Assembly: GCA_963680875.1 (NCBI GenBank) | Contig: OY804577.1 | Location: 107,085,906 to 107,149,905, forward strand | Length of the DNA: 64,000 nucleotides | Origin: Bathymodiolus brooksi | Lineage: Eukaryota > Mollusca > Bivalvia > Mytilida > Modiolidae | Reading direction: 5' to 3' | In this document: piece after piece, positions 1-12,144 of the stretch | Numbering within the stretch: the first letter of the stretch is position 1 | Layout: each line of letters opens with the position of its first letter | Notes under the pieces: model-generated | What the model saw: only the letters and a program-made list of their open reading frames with translations | Told to the model about the DNA's origin: nothing | Databases searched by the model: none | Translations under genes and position numbers: made by a program

Positions 1-593
1 TAATGAAGAAAAGTAAGTTGAATAGTGAAAAGATTTGGAAAATATGGAAGAAAGATAAATTGAATAGTGAAATGAGTTGGACAATATGGAAGAAAGGTAA
101 ATTGAATAGTGAAAAGATAAGGAAATTATGGAAGAAAAGTAAGTTGAAGAGTGAAAAGATATGAAAAATATGGAAGAAACCCAAGTTGAATAGTGAAAAG
201 ATATGGAAAGTACAGAAGAAAAGTAAGTTGAATTGTGAAAAGATATGGAAGAAAGGCAAGTTGAATAGTGATAAGATATGAACAATATGGAAGAATGGCA
301 AGTTGAATAGTGATAAGATATGGAAAATATGGAAGAAACCCAAGCTGAATAGTGAAAAGATATGAAAAATATGGAAGAAAGGCAAGTTGAATAGTGAAAA
401 TATATGAAAAATATGGAAGAAACCAAAGTTGAATAGTGAAAAGATATGAAAAATATGGAAGAAGCCAAAGTTGAATAGGGAACAGATGTGTAAATTATGG
501 AAGAAAATTCAGTTGAATAGTGAATTGATTTAAAAAATATGGAAGAAACCCAAGTTGAATAGTGAATAGATGTGGAAAATACAGAAGAAAAGT

Positions 594-635
594 AGGCTGA
601 AATGTGAAATGATATGGAAAATATGGAAGAAACCC
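594..635 (+). repeat. Full-length (42-bp) form of monomer M3
   Basis: This monomer begins AGGCTGAAATGTGAAATGAT and is 42 bp long. In the regular HORs the corresponding M3 monomer begins AGGTTGAGATGTGAAAT and is 39 bp, lacking three bases before ATGGAAAATATGG. The 42-bp copy therefore looks like the precursor of the 39-bp form. Confidence 0.7.
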
Positions 636-1002
636 AAGTTGAATAGTGAAAAGATATGGACAATATGGAAGAAAGGCAAGTTGAATTGTGAAAATATATG
701 AAAAATATGGAAGAAACCCAAGTTGAATAGTGAAAATATATGAAAAATATGGAAGAAAACCAAGTTGAATAGTGAAAAGATATGTAAATTATGGATGAAA
801 ATTAAGTTGAATAATGAAATGATATGAAAATATGGAAGAAACCCAAGTTGAATAGTGAATAGATATGGAAAATACAGAAGAAAAGTAAGTTGAATAGTGA
901 AAAGATATGGAAAATAAGGCAGAAAGACAAGTTGAATAGTGAAAAAATATGAAAAATATGGAAGAAAATTGTGAAATGATATGGAAAATATGGAAGAAAA
1001 GT

Positions 1003-1032
1003 AGCTTGAGATGGAAAATATGGAAGAAACCC
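1003..1032 (+). repeat. 30-bp truncated M3-like monomer
   Basis: It begins AGCTTGAGATGG and reaches the next AAGTTG after only 30 bp. It aligns with M3 but lacks the GTGAAAT section. With the 42-bp form at 594 and the 39-bp form elsewhere, it makes three length states of one monomer lineage. Confidence 0.65.
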
Positions 1033-2805
1033 AAGTTGAATAGTGAAAAGATATGGACAATATGGAAGAAAGGCAAGTTGAATAGTAAAAATATATGAAA
1101 AATATGGAAGAAACCCAAGTTGAATAGTGAAAATATATGAAAAATATGGAAGAAAACCAAGTTGAATAGTGAAAAGATATGTAAATTATGGATGAAAATT
1201 AAGTTGAATAGTGAAAAGATTTGGAAAATATGGAAGAAAGATAAATTGAATAGTGAAATGAGTTGGACAATATGGAAGAAAGGCAAGTTGAATAGTGAAA
1301 AGATATGGAAAATATGGCAGAAAGGCAAGTTGAAGAGTGAAAAGATATGAAAAATATGGAAGAAACCCAAGTTGAATAGTGAAAAGATATGGAAATTATG
1401 GAAGAAAGTAAGTTGAAGAGTGAAAAGATATGAAAAATATGGAAGAAACCCAAGTTGAATAGTGAAAAGATATGGAAGAAAGGCAAGTTGAATAGTGATA
1501 AGATATGAACAATATGGAAGAATGGTAAGTTGAATAGTGATAAGATATGGAAAATATGGAAGAAAGCAAGTTGAAGAGTGAATAGATATGAAAAATATAG
1601 AAGAAACCAAAGTTGAATAGTGAAAAGATATGAAAAATATGGAAGAAGCCAAAGTTGAATAGGGAACAGATGTGTTAATTATGGAAGAAAATTAAGTTGA
1701 ATAGTGAAATGATTTGAAAAATATGGAAGAAACCCAAGTTGAATAGTGAAAAAATATGGACAATATGGAAGAAAGGCAAGTTGAATAGTAAAAATATATG
1801 AAAAATATTGAAGAAACCCAAGTTGAATAGTGAAAATATATGAAAAATATGGAAGAAAACTAAGTTGAATAGTGAAAAGATATGTAAATTATGGATGAAA
1901 ATTAAGTTGAATAGTGAAATGATATGAAAATATGGAAGAAACCCAAGTTGAATAGTGAATAGATATGGAAAATACAGAAGAAAGGTAAGTTGAATAGTGA
2001 AAAGATATGGAAATTATGGCAGAAAGACAAGTTGAATAGTGAAAAAATATGAAAAATATGGAAGAAAATTGTGAAATGATATGGAAAATATGGAAGAAAG
2101 GCAGTCGAATAGTGATAAGAATGGACAATATGGAAGAAAGGCAAGTTGAATAGTGAAAAGAGATGGAAATTAATGAAGAAAAGTAAGTTGAATAGTGAAA
2201 AGATTTGGAAAATATGGAAGAAAGATAAATTGAATAGTGAAATGAGTTGGACAATATGGAAGAAAGGCAAGTTGAATAGTGAAAAGATATGGAAATTATG
2301 GAAGAAAAGTAAGTTGAATAGTGATAAGATATGAACAATATGGAAGAATGGTAAGTTGAATAGTGATAAGATATGGAACAATATGGAAGAATGATAAGTT
2401 GAATAGTGATAAGATATGGAAAATATGGAAGAAAGGCAAGTTGAAGATTGAAAAGATATGAAAAATATGGAAGAAACCCAAGTTGAATAGTGAAAAGATA
2501 TGGAAAATACAGAAGAAAAGTAAGTTGAATTGTGAAAAGATATGGAAGAAAGGCAAGTTGAATAGTGATAAGATATGAACAATATGGAAGAATGGTAAGT
2601 TGAATAGTGATAAGATATGGAAAATATGGAAGAAAGCAAGTTGAAGAGTGAAAAGATATGAAAAATATAGAAGAAACCAAAGTTGAATAGTGAAAAGATA
2701 TGAAAAATATGGAAGAAGCCAAAGTTGAATAGGGAACAGATGTGTAAATTATGGAAGAAAATTAAGTTGAATAGTGAAATGATATGAAAAATATGGAAGA
2801 AGCCA

Positions 2806-4887
2806 AAGTTGAATAGGGAACAGATGTGTAAATTATGGAAGAAAATTAAGTTGAATAGTGAAATGATATGGAAAATATGGAAGAAAAGTAGGTTGAGATG
2901 TGAAATATGGAAAATATGGAAGAAACCCAAGTTGAATAGTGAAAAAATATGGACAATATGGAAGAAAGGCAAGTTGAATAGTAAAAATATATGAAAAATA
3001 TGGAAGAAACCCAAGTTGAATAGTGAAAATATATGAAAAATATGGAAGAAAACCAAGTTGAATAGTGAAAAGATATGTAAATTATGGATGAAAATTAAGT
3101 TGAATAGTGAAATGATATGAAAATATGGAAGAAACCCAAGTTGAATAGTGAATAGATATGGAAAATACAGAAGAAAAGTAAGTTGAATAGTGAAAAGATA
3201 TGGAAAATATGGCAGAAAGGCAAGTTGAATAGTGAAAAGATATGAAAAATATGGAAGAAAATTGTGAAATGATATGGAAAATATGGAAGAAAGGCAAGTC
3301 GAATAGTGATAAGAAATGGACAATATGGAAGAAAGGCAAGTTGAATAGTGATAAGATATGGAAAATATGGAAGAAAGGCAAGTTGAAGAGTGAAAAGATA
3401 TGAAAAATATGGAAGAAACCCAAGTTGAATAGTGAAAATATATGGAAAGTACAGAAGAAAAGTAAGTTGAATTGTGAAAAGATATGGAAGAAAGGCAAGT
3501 TGAATAGTGATAAGATATGAACAATATGGAAGAATGGTAAGTTGAATAGTGATAAGATATGGAACAATATGGAAGAATGGTAAGTTGAATAGTGATAAGA
3601 TATGGAAAATATGGAAGAAAGGCAAGTTGAAGATTGAAAAGATATGAAAAATATGGAAGAAACCCAAGTTGAATAGTGAAAAGATATCGAAAATACAGAA
3701 GAAAAGTAAGTTGAATTGTGAAAAGATATGGAAGAAAGGCAAGTTGAATAGTGATAAGATATGAACAATATGGAAGAATGGCAAGTTGAATAGTGATAAG
3801 ATATGGAAAATATGGAAGAAACCCAAGCTGAAAAGTGAAAAGATATGAAACATATGGAAGAAACCCAAGTTGAATAGTGAATAGATATGGAAAATACAGA
3901 AGAAAAGTAAGTTTAATAGTGAAAAGATATGGAAAATATGGCAGAAAGACAAGTTGAATAGTGAAAAAATATGAAAAATATGGAAGAAAATTGTGAAATG
4001 ATATGGAAAATATGGAAGAAAGGCAGTCGAATAGTGATAAGAAATGGACAATATGGACGAAAGGCAAGTTGAATAGTGAAAAGAGATGGAAAATACAAAA
4101 GAAAAGTAAGTTGAGTAGTGAAAAGATATGGAAATTAATGAAGAAAAGTAAGTTGAATAGTGAAAAGATTTGGAAAATATGGAAGAAAGATAAATTGAAT
4201 AGTGAAATGAGTTGGACAATATGGAAGAAAGGCAAGTTGAATAGTGAAAAGATATGGAAATTATGGAAGAAAAGTAAGTTGAAGAGTGAAAAGATATGAA
4301 AAATATGGAAGAAACCCAAGTTGAATAGTGAAAAGATATGGAAAGTACAGATGAAAAATAAATTGAATTGTGAAAAGATATGGAAGAAAAGCAAGTTGAA
4401 TAGTGATAAGATATGAACAATATGGAAGAATGGTAAGTTGAATAGTGATAAGATATGGAACAATATGGAAGAATGGTAAGTTGAATAGTGATAAGATATG
4501 GAAAATATGGAAGAAAGGCAAGTTGAAGATTGAAAAGATATGAAAAATATGGAAGAAACCCAAGTTGAATAGTGAAAAGATATGGAAAATACAGAAGAAA
4601 AGTAAGTTGAATTGTGAAAAGATATGGAAGAAAGGCAAGTTGAATAGTGATAAGATATGAACAATATGGAAGAATGGTAAGTTGAATAGTGATAAGATAT
4701 GGAAAATATGGAAGAAAGCAAGTTGAAGAGTGAAAAGATATGAAAAATATAGAAGAAAACAAAGTTGAATAGTGAAAAGATATGAAAAATATGGAAGAAG
4801 CCAAAGTTGAATAGGGAACAGATGTGTAAATTATGGAAGAAAATTAAGTTGAATAGTGAAATGATATGAAAAATATGGAAGAAGCCA
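2806..4887 (+). repeat. HOR copy, 2,082 bp (lacks most of the 284-bp modules)
   Basis: It starts with M1 (AATAGGGAACAGATG). After M13 (AAGTCGAATAG near 3,297) the order jumps through one hybrid monomer to M26, so M14-M24 are missing. The loss is 452 bp, exactly the 2,534-bp unit minus this copy. Its M59 ends GAAAAC before AAAGTTG, a variant seen again only near 8,277. Confidence 0.85.
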
Positions 4888-7800
4888 AAGTTGAACAGGG
4901 AACAGATGTGTAAATTATGGAAGAAAATTAAGTTGAATAGTGAAATGATATGGAAAATATGGAAGAAAAGTAGGTTGAGATGTGAAATATGGAAAATATG
5001 GAAGAAACCCAAGTTGAATAGTGAAAAAATATGGACAATATGGAAGAAAGGCAAGTTGAATAGTAAAAATATATGAAAAATATGGAAGAAACCCAAGTTG
5101 AATAGTGAAAATATATGAAAAATATGGAAGAAAACCAAGTTGAATAGTGAAAAGATATGTAAATTATGGATGAAAATTAAGTTGAATAGTGAAATGATAT
5201 GAAAATATGGAAGAAACCCAAGTTGAATAGTGAATAGATATGGAAAATACAGAAGAAAAGTAAGTTGAATAGTGAAAAGATATGGAAAATATGGCAGAAA
5301 GGCAAGTTGAATAGTGAAAAGATATGAAAAATATGGAAGAAAATTGTGAAATGATATGGAAAATATGGAAGAAAGGCAAGTCGAATAGTGATAAGAAATG
5401 GACAATATGGAAGAAAGGCAAGTTGAATAGTGAAAAGAGATGGAAAATACAGAAGAAAAGTAAGTTGAGTAGTGAAAAGATATGGAAATTAATGAAGAAA
5501 AGTAAGTTGAATAGTGAAAAGATTTGGAAAATATGGAAGAAAGATAAATTGAATAGTGAAATGAGTTGGACAATATGGAAGAAAGGCAAGTTGAATAGTG
5601 AAAAGATATGAAAAATATGGAAGAAAATTGTGAAATGATATGGAAAATATGGAAGAAAGGCAAGTCGAATAGTGATAAGAAATGGACAATATGGAAGAAA
5701 GGCAAGTTAAATAGTGAAAAAAGATGGAAAATACAGAAGAAAAGTAAGTTGAGTAGTGAAAAGATATGGAAATTAATGAAGAAAAGTAAGTTGAATAGTG
5801 AAAAGATTTGGAAAATATGGAAGAAAGATAAATTAAATAGTGAAATGAGTTGGACAATATGGAAGAAAGGCAAGTTGAATAGTGAAAAGATATGGAAAAT
5901 ATGGCAGAAAGGCAAGTTGAAGAGTGAAAAGATATGAAAAATATGGAAGAAACCCAAGTTGAATAGTGAAAAGATATGGAAAGTACAGAAGAAAAGTAAG
6001 TTGAATTGTGAAAAGATATGGAAGAAAGGCAAGTTGAATAGTGATAAGATATGAACAATATGGAAGAATGGTAAGTTGAATAGTGATAAGATATGGAAAA
6101 TATGGAAGAAAGCAAGTTGAAGAGTGAATAGATATGAAAAATATAGAAGAAACCAAAGTTGAATAGTGAAAAGATATGAAAAATATGGAAGAAGCCAAAG
6201 TTGAATAGGGAACAGATGTGTAAATTATGGAAGAAAATTAAGTTGAATAGTGAAATGATTTGAAAAATATGGAAGAAACCCAAGTTGAATAGTGAAAAAA
6301 TATGGACAATATGGAAGAAAGGCAAGTTGAATAGTAAAAATATATGAAAAATATGGAAGAAACCCAAGTTGAATAGTGAAAATATATGAAAAATATGGAA
6401 GAAAACTAAGTTGAATAGTGAAAAGATATGTAAATTATGGATGAAAATTAAGTTGAATAGTGAAATGATATGAAAATATGGAAGAAACCCAAGTTGAATA
6501 GTGAATAGATATGGAAAATACAGAAGAAAAGTAAGTTGAATAGTGAAAAGATATGGAAATTATGGCAGAAAGACAAGTTGAATAGTGAAAAAATATGAAA
6601 AATATGGAAGAAAATTGTGAAATGATATGGAAAATATGGAAGAAAGGCAGTCCAATAGTGATAAGAAATGGACAATATGGAAGAAAGGCAAGTTGAATAG
6701 TGAAAAGAGATGGAAAATACAAAAGAAAAGTAAGTTGAGTAGTGAAAAGATATGGAAATTAATGAAGAAAAGTAAGTTGAATAGTGAAAAGATTTGGAAA
6801 ATATGGAAGAAAGATAAATTGAATAGTGAAATGAGTTGGACAATATGGAAGAAAGGCAAGTTGAATAGTGAAAAGATATGGAAATTATGGAAGAAAAGTA
6901 AGTTGAAGAGTGAAAAGATATGAAAAATATGGAAGAAACCCAAGTTGAATAGTGAAAAGATATGGAAAGTACAGAAGAAAAATAAGTTGAATTGTGAAAA
7001 GATATGGAAGAAAGGCAAGTTGAATAGTGATAAGATATGAACAATATGGAAGAATGGTAAGTTGAATAGTGATAAGATATGGAACAATATGGAAGAATGG
7101 TAAGTTGAATAGTGATAAGATATGGAAAATATGGAAGAAAGGCAAGTTGAAGATTGAAAAGATATGAAAAATATGGAAGAAACCCAAGTTGAATAGTGAA
7201 AAGATATCGAAAATACAGAAGAAAAGTAAGTTGAATTGTGAAAAGATATGGAAGAAAGGCAAGTTGAATAGTGATAAGATATGAACAATATGGAAGAATG
7301 GCAAGTTGAATAGTGATAAGATATGGAAAATATGGAAGAAACCCAAGCTGAAAAGTGAAAAGATATGAAACATATGGAAGAAACCCAAGTTGAATAGTGA
7401 ATAGATATGGAAAATACAGAAGAAAAGTAAGTTTAATAGTGAAAAGATATGGAAAATATGGCAGAAAGACAAGTTGAATAGTGAAAAAATATGAAAAATA
7501 TGGAAGAAAATTGTGAAATGATATGGAAAATATGGAAGAAAGGCAGTCGAATAGTGATAAGAAATGGACAATATGGACGAAAGGCAAGTTGAATAGTGAA
7601 AAGAGATGGAAAATACAAAAGAAAAGTAAGTTGAGTAGTGAAAAGATATGGAAATTAATGAAGAAAAGTAAGTTGAATAGTGAAAAGATTTGGAAAATAT
7701 GGAAGAAAGATAAATTGAATAGTGAAATGAGTTGGACAATATGGAAGAAAGGCAAGTTGAATAGTGAAAAGATATGGAAATTATGGAAGAAAAGTAAGTT

Positions 7801-8407
7801 GAAGAGTGAAAAGATATGAAAAATATGGAAGAAACCCAAGTTGAATAGTGAAAAGATATGGAAAGTACAGATGAAAAATAAATTGAATTGTGAAAAGATA
7901 TGGAAGAAAAGCAAGTTGAATAGTGATAAGATATGAACAATATGGAAGAATGGTAAGTTGAATAGTGATAAGATATGGAACAATATGGAAGAATGGTAAG
8001 TTGAATAGTGATAAGATATGGAAAATATGGAAGAAAGGCAAGTTGAAGATTGAAAAGATATGAAAAATATGGAAGAAACCCAAGTTGAATAGTGAAAAGA
8101 TATGGAAAATACAGAAGAAAAGTAAGTTGAATTGTGAAAAGATATGGAAGAAAGGCAAGTTGAATAGTGATAAGATATGAACAATATGGAAGAATGGTAA
8201 GTTGAATAGTGATAAGATATGGAAAATATGGAAGAAAGCAAGTTGAAGAGTGAAAAGATATGAAAAATATAGAAGAAAACAAAGTTGAATAGTGAAAAGA
8301 TATGAAAAATATGGAAGAAGCCAAAGTTGAATAGGGAACAGATGTGTAAATTATGGAAGAAAATTAAGTTGAATAGTGAAATGACATGAAAAATATGGAA
8401 GAAGCCA
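4888..8407 (+). repeat. Compound HOR copy, 3,520 bp (normal 5' part plus shortened type)
   Basis: It starts with M1 and runs through the doubled 284-bp module (5,324 and 5,608 landmarks). At about 6,240-6,300 an M62 variant with GATTTGAAAAATATGG leads directly to M4, skipping M1-M3. A second M7/M8 follows near 6,435, 1,271 bp after the first. The part from about 6,910 to 8,800 repeats 3,390-5,290 at an offset of 3,520 bp with few differences. Confidence 0.82.
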
Positions 8408-11400
8408 AAGTTGAATAGGGAACAGATGTGTAAATTATGGAAGAAAATTAAGTTGAATAGTGAAATGATATGGAAAATATGGAAGAAAAGTAGGTTGAGA
8501 TGTGAAATATGGAAAATATGGAAGAAACCTAAGTTGAATAGTGAAAAAATATGGACAATATGGAAGAAAGGCAAGTTGAATAGTAAAAATATATGAAAAA
8601 TATGGAAGAAACCCAAGTTGAATAGTGAAAATATATGAAAAATATGGAAGAAAACCAAGTTGAATAGTGAAAAGATATGTAAATTATGGATGAAAATTAA
8701 GTTGAATAGTGAAATGATATGAAAATATGGAAGAAACCCAAGTTGAATAGTGAATAGATATGGAAAATACAGAAGAAAAGTAAGTTGAATAGTGAAAAGA
8801 GATGGAAAATACAGAAGAAAAGTAAGTTGAGTAGTGAAAAGATATGGAAATTAATGAAGAAAAGTAAGTTGAATAGTGAAAAGATTTGGAAAATATGGAA
8901 GAAAGATAAATTGAATAGTGAAATGAGTTGGACAATATGGAAGAAAGGCAAGTTGAATAGTGAAAAGATATGAAAAATATGGAAGAAAATTGTGAAATGA
9001 TATGGAAAATATGGAAGAAAGGCAAGTCGAATAGTGATAAGAAATGGACACTATGGAAGAAAGGCAAGTTGAATAGTGAAAAGAGATGGAAAATACAGAA
9101 GAAAAGTAAGTTGAGTAGTGAAAAGATATGGAAATTAATGAAGAAAAGTAAGTTGAATAGTGAAAAGATTTGGAAAATATGGAAGAAAGATAAATTGAAT
9201 AGTGAAATGAGTTGGACAATATGGAAGAAAGGCAAGTTGAATAGTGAAAAGATATGAAAAATATGGAAGAAAATTGTGAAATGATATGGAAAATATGGAA
9301 GAAAGGCAAGTCGAATAGTGATAAGAAATGGACAATATGGAAGAAAGGCAAGTTAAATAGTGAAAAAAGATGGAAAATACAGAAGAAAAGTAAGTTGAGT
9401 AGTGAAAAGATATGGAAATTAATGAAGAAAAGTAAGTTGAATAGTGAAAAGATTTGGAAAATATGGAAGAAAGATAAATTAAATAGTGAAATGAGTTGGA
9501 CAATATGGAAGAAAGGCAAGTTGAATAGTGAAAAGATATGGAAAATATGGCAGAAAGGCAAGTTGAAGAGTGAAAAGATATGAAAAATATGGAAGAAACC
9601 CAAGTTGAATAGTGAAAAGATATGGAAAGTACAGAAGAAAAGTAAGTTGAATTGTGAAAAGATATGGAAGAAAGGCAAGTTGAATAGTGATAAGATATGA
9701 ACAATATGGAAGAATGGTAAGTTGAATAGTGATAAGATATGGAAAATATGGAAGAAAGCAAGTTGAAGAGTGAATAGATATGAAAAATATAGAAGAAACC
9801 AAAGTTGAATAGTGAAAAGATATGAAAAATATGGAAGAAGCCAAAGTTGAATATGGAACAGATGTGTAAATTATGGAAGAAAATTAAGTTGAATAGTGAA
9901 ATGATTTGAAAAATATGGAAGAAACCCAAGTTGAATAGTGAAAAAATATGGACAATATGGAAGAAAGGCAAGTTGAATAGTAAAAATATATGAAAAATAT
10001 GGAAGAAACCCAAGTTGAATAGTGAAAATATATGAAAAATATGGAAGAAAACTAAGTTGAATAGTGAAAAGATATGTAAATTATGGATGAAAATTAAGTT
10101 GAATAGTGAAATGATATGAAAATATGGAAGAAACCCAAGTTGAATAGTGAATAGATATGGAAAATACAGAAGAAAGGTAAGTTGAATAGTGAAAAGATAT
10201 GGAAATTATGGCAGAAAGACAAGTTGAATAGTGAAAAAATATGAAAAATATGGAAGAAAATTGTGAAATGATATGGAAAATATGGAAGAAAGGCAGTCGA
10301 ATAGTGATAAGAAATGGACAATATGGAAGAAAGGCAAGTTGAATAGTGAAAAGAGATGGAAAATACAAAAGAAAAGTAAGTTGAGTAGTGAAAAGATATG
10401 GAAATTAATGAAGAAAAGTAAGTTGAATAGTGAAAAGATTTGGAAAATATGGAAGAAAGATAAATTAAATAGTGAAATGAGTTGGACAATATGGAAGAAA
10501 GGCAAGTTGAATAGTGAAAAGATATGGAAAATATGGCAGAAAGGCAAGTTGAAGAGTGAAAAGATATGAAAAATATGGAAGAAACCCAAGTTGAATAGTG
10601 AAAAGATATGGAAAGTACAGAAGAAAAGTAAGTTGAATTGTGAAAAGATATGGAAGAAAGGCAAGTTGAATAGTGATAAGATATGAACAATATGGAAGAA
10701 TGGTAAGTTGAATAGTGATAAGATATGGAAAATATGGAAGAAAGCAAGTTGAAGAGTGAATAGATATGAAAAATATAGAAGAAACCAAAGTTGAATAGTG
10801 AAAAGAAATGAAAAATATGGAAGAAGCCAAAGTTGAATAGGGAACAGATGTGTAAATTATGGAAGAAAATTAAGTTGAATAGTGAAATGATTTGAAAAAT
10901 ATGGAAGAAACCCAAGTTGAATAGTGAAAAAATATGGACAATATGGAAGAAAGGCAAGTTGAATAGTAAAAATATATGAAAAATATGGAAGAAACCCAAG
11001 TTGAATAGTGAAAATATATGAAAAATATGGAAGAAAACTAAGTTGAATAGTGAAAAGATATGTAAATTATGGATGAAAATTAAGTTGAATAGTGAAATGA
11101 TATGAAAATATGGAAGAAACCCAAGTTGAATAGTGAATAGATATGGAAAATACAGAAGAAAGGTAAGTTGAATAGTGAAAAGATATGGAAATTATGGCAG
11201 AAAGACAAGTTGAATAGTGAAAAAATATGAAAAATATGGAAGAAAATTGTGAAATGATATGGAAAATATGGAAGAAAGGCAGTCGAATAGTGATAAGAAA
11301 TGGACAATATGGAAGAAAGGCAAGTTGAATAGTGAAAAGAGATGGAAAATACAAAAGAAAAGTAAGTTGAGTAGTGAAAAGATATGGAAATTAATGAAGA

Positions 11401-12144
11401 AAAGTAAGTTGAATAGTGAAAAGATTTGGAAAATATGGAAGAAAGATAAATTGAATAGTGAAATGAGTTGGACAATATGGAAGAAAGGCAAGTTGAATAG
11501 TGAAAAGATATGGAAATTATGGAAGAAAAGTAAGTTGAAGAGTGAAAAGATATGAAAAATATGGAAGAAACCCAAGTTGAATAGTGAAAAGATATGGAAA
11601 GTACAGAAGAAAAATAAGTTGAATTGTGAAAAGATATGGAAGAAAAGCAAGTTGAATAGTGATAAGATATGAACAATATGGAAGAATGGTAAGTTGAATA
11701 GTGATAAGATATGGAACAATATGGAAGAATGGTAAGTTGAATAGTGATAAGATATGGAAAATATGGAAGAAAGGCAAGTTGAAGATTGAAAAGATATGAA
11801 AAATATGGAAGAAACCCAAGTTGAATAGTGAAAAGATATGGAAAATACAGAAGAAAAGTAAGTTGAATTGTGAAAAGATATGGAAGAAAGGCAAGTTGAA
11901 TAGTGATAAGATATGAACAATATGGAAGAATGGTAAGTTGAATAGTGATAAGATATGGAAAATATGGAAGAAAGGCAAGTTGAAGAGTGAAAAGATATGA
12001 AAAATATAGAAGAAACCAAAGTTGAATAGTGAAAAGATATGAAAAATATGGAAGAAGCCAAAGTTGAATAGGGAACAGATGTGTAAATTATGGAAGAAAA
12101 TTAAGTTGAATAGTGAAATGATATGAAAAATATGGAAGAAGCCA
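8408..12144 (+). repeat. Compound HOR copy, 3,737 bp, containing a 986-bp tandem duplication
   Basis: It begins with M1. Three copies of the 284-bp module region follow (8,785 partial, 8,970 and 9,254). The shortened M62-to-M4 junction appears twice (near 9,895 and 10,880), because a 986-bp stretch is duplicated. An offset of 3,646 bp relates 5,324-6,620 to 8,970-10,266. This is 3,520 plus three monomers (126 bp). Confidence 0.82.
9380..11351 (+). repeat. 986-bp tandem duplication (two copies)
   Basis: Landmarks recur at 986 bp: the M7/M8 block at 10,081 and 11,067, and the AGTCGAATAG block at 10,273 and 11,259. The copies are about 9,380-10,365 and 10,366-11,351. Exact edges cannot be fixed because the flanking monomers are themselves similar. 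Confidence 0.8.

Larger units (their letters stand above)
1..2805 (+). repeat. Irregular left segment of the satellite, enriched in private variants
   Basis: The monomers are the same as elsewhere but their order does not follow the 62-mer. The M7/M8 landmark (41-bp monomer with ATATGAAAATATGG) occurs at about 804 and 1,904, only 1,100 bp apart. Variants I see nowhere else in the window include GGTAAATTG with GATAAGG near 97-122, ATTCAGTTG near 508, GATTTAAAA near 527, AAAATAAGGC near 911, GTGTTAATT near 1,672, AATATTGAAG near 1,804, AAGAATGGAC near 2,119 and AATGATAAG near 2,390. This density is clearly higher than in the rest of the array. Confidence 0.8.

Noticed and set aside
4340..4360. 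AATAAA in monomer M49 as a polyadenylation signal
   Set aside because: It arises from a single-base variant of the satellite (AAATAAATTG instead of AAATAAGTTG) in A-rich DNA, with no gene upstream.
5608..5937. Short plus-strand open frames of 60-112 codons with a KLNSEKIWKIWKKG-like 14-residue repeat
   Set aside because: They are direct translations of the 42-bp monomer between in-frame TGA or TAA of variant monomers. Most need a TTG start, and they recur wherever the monomers recur.
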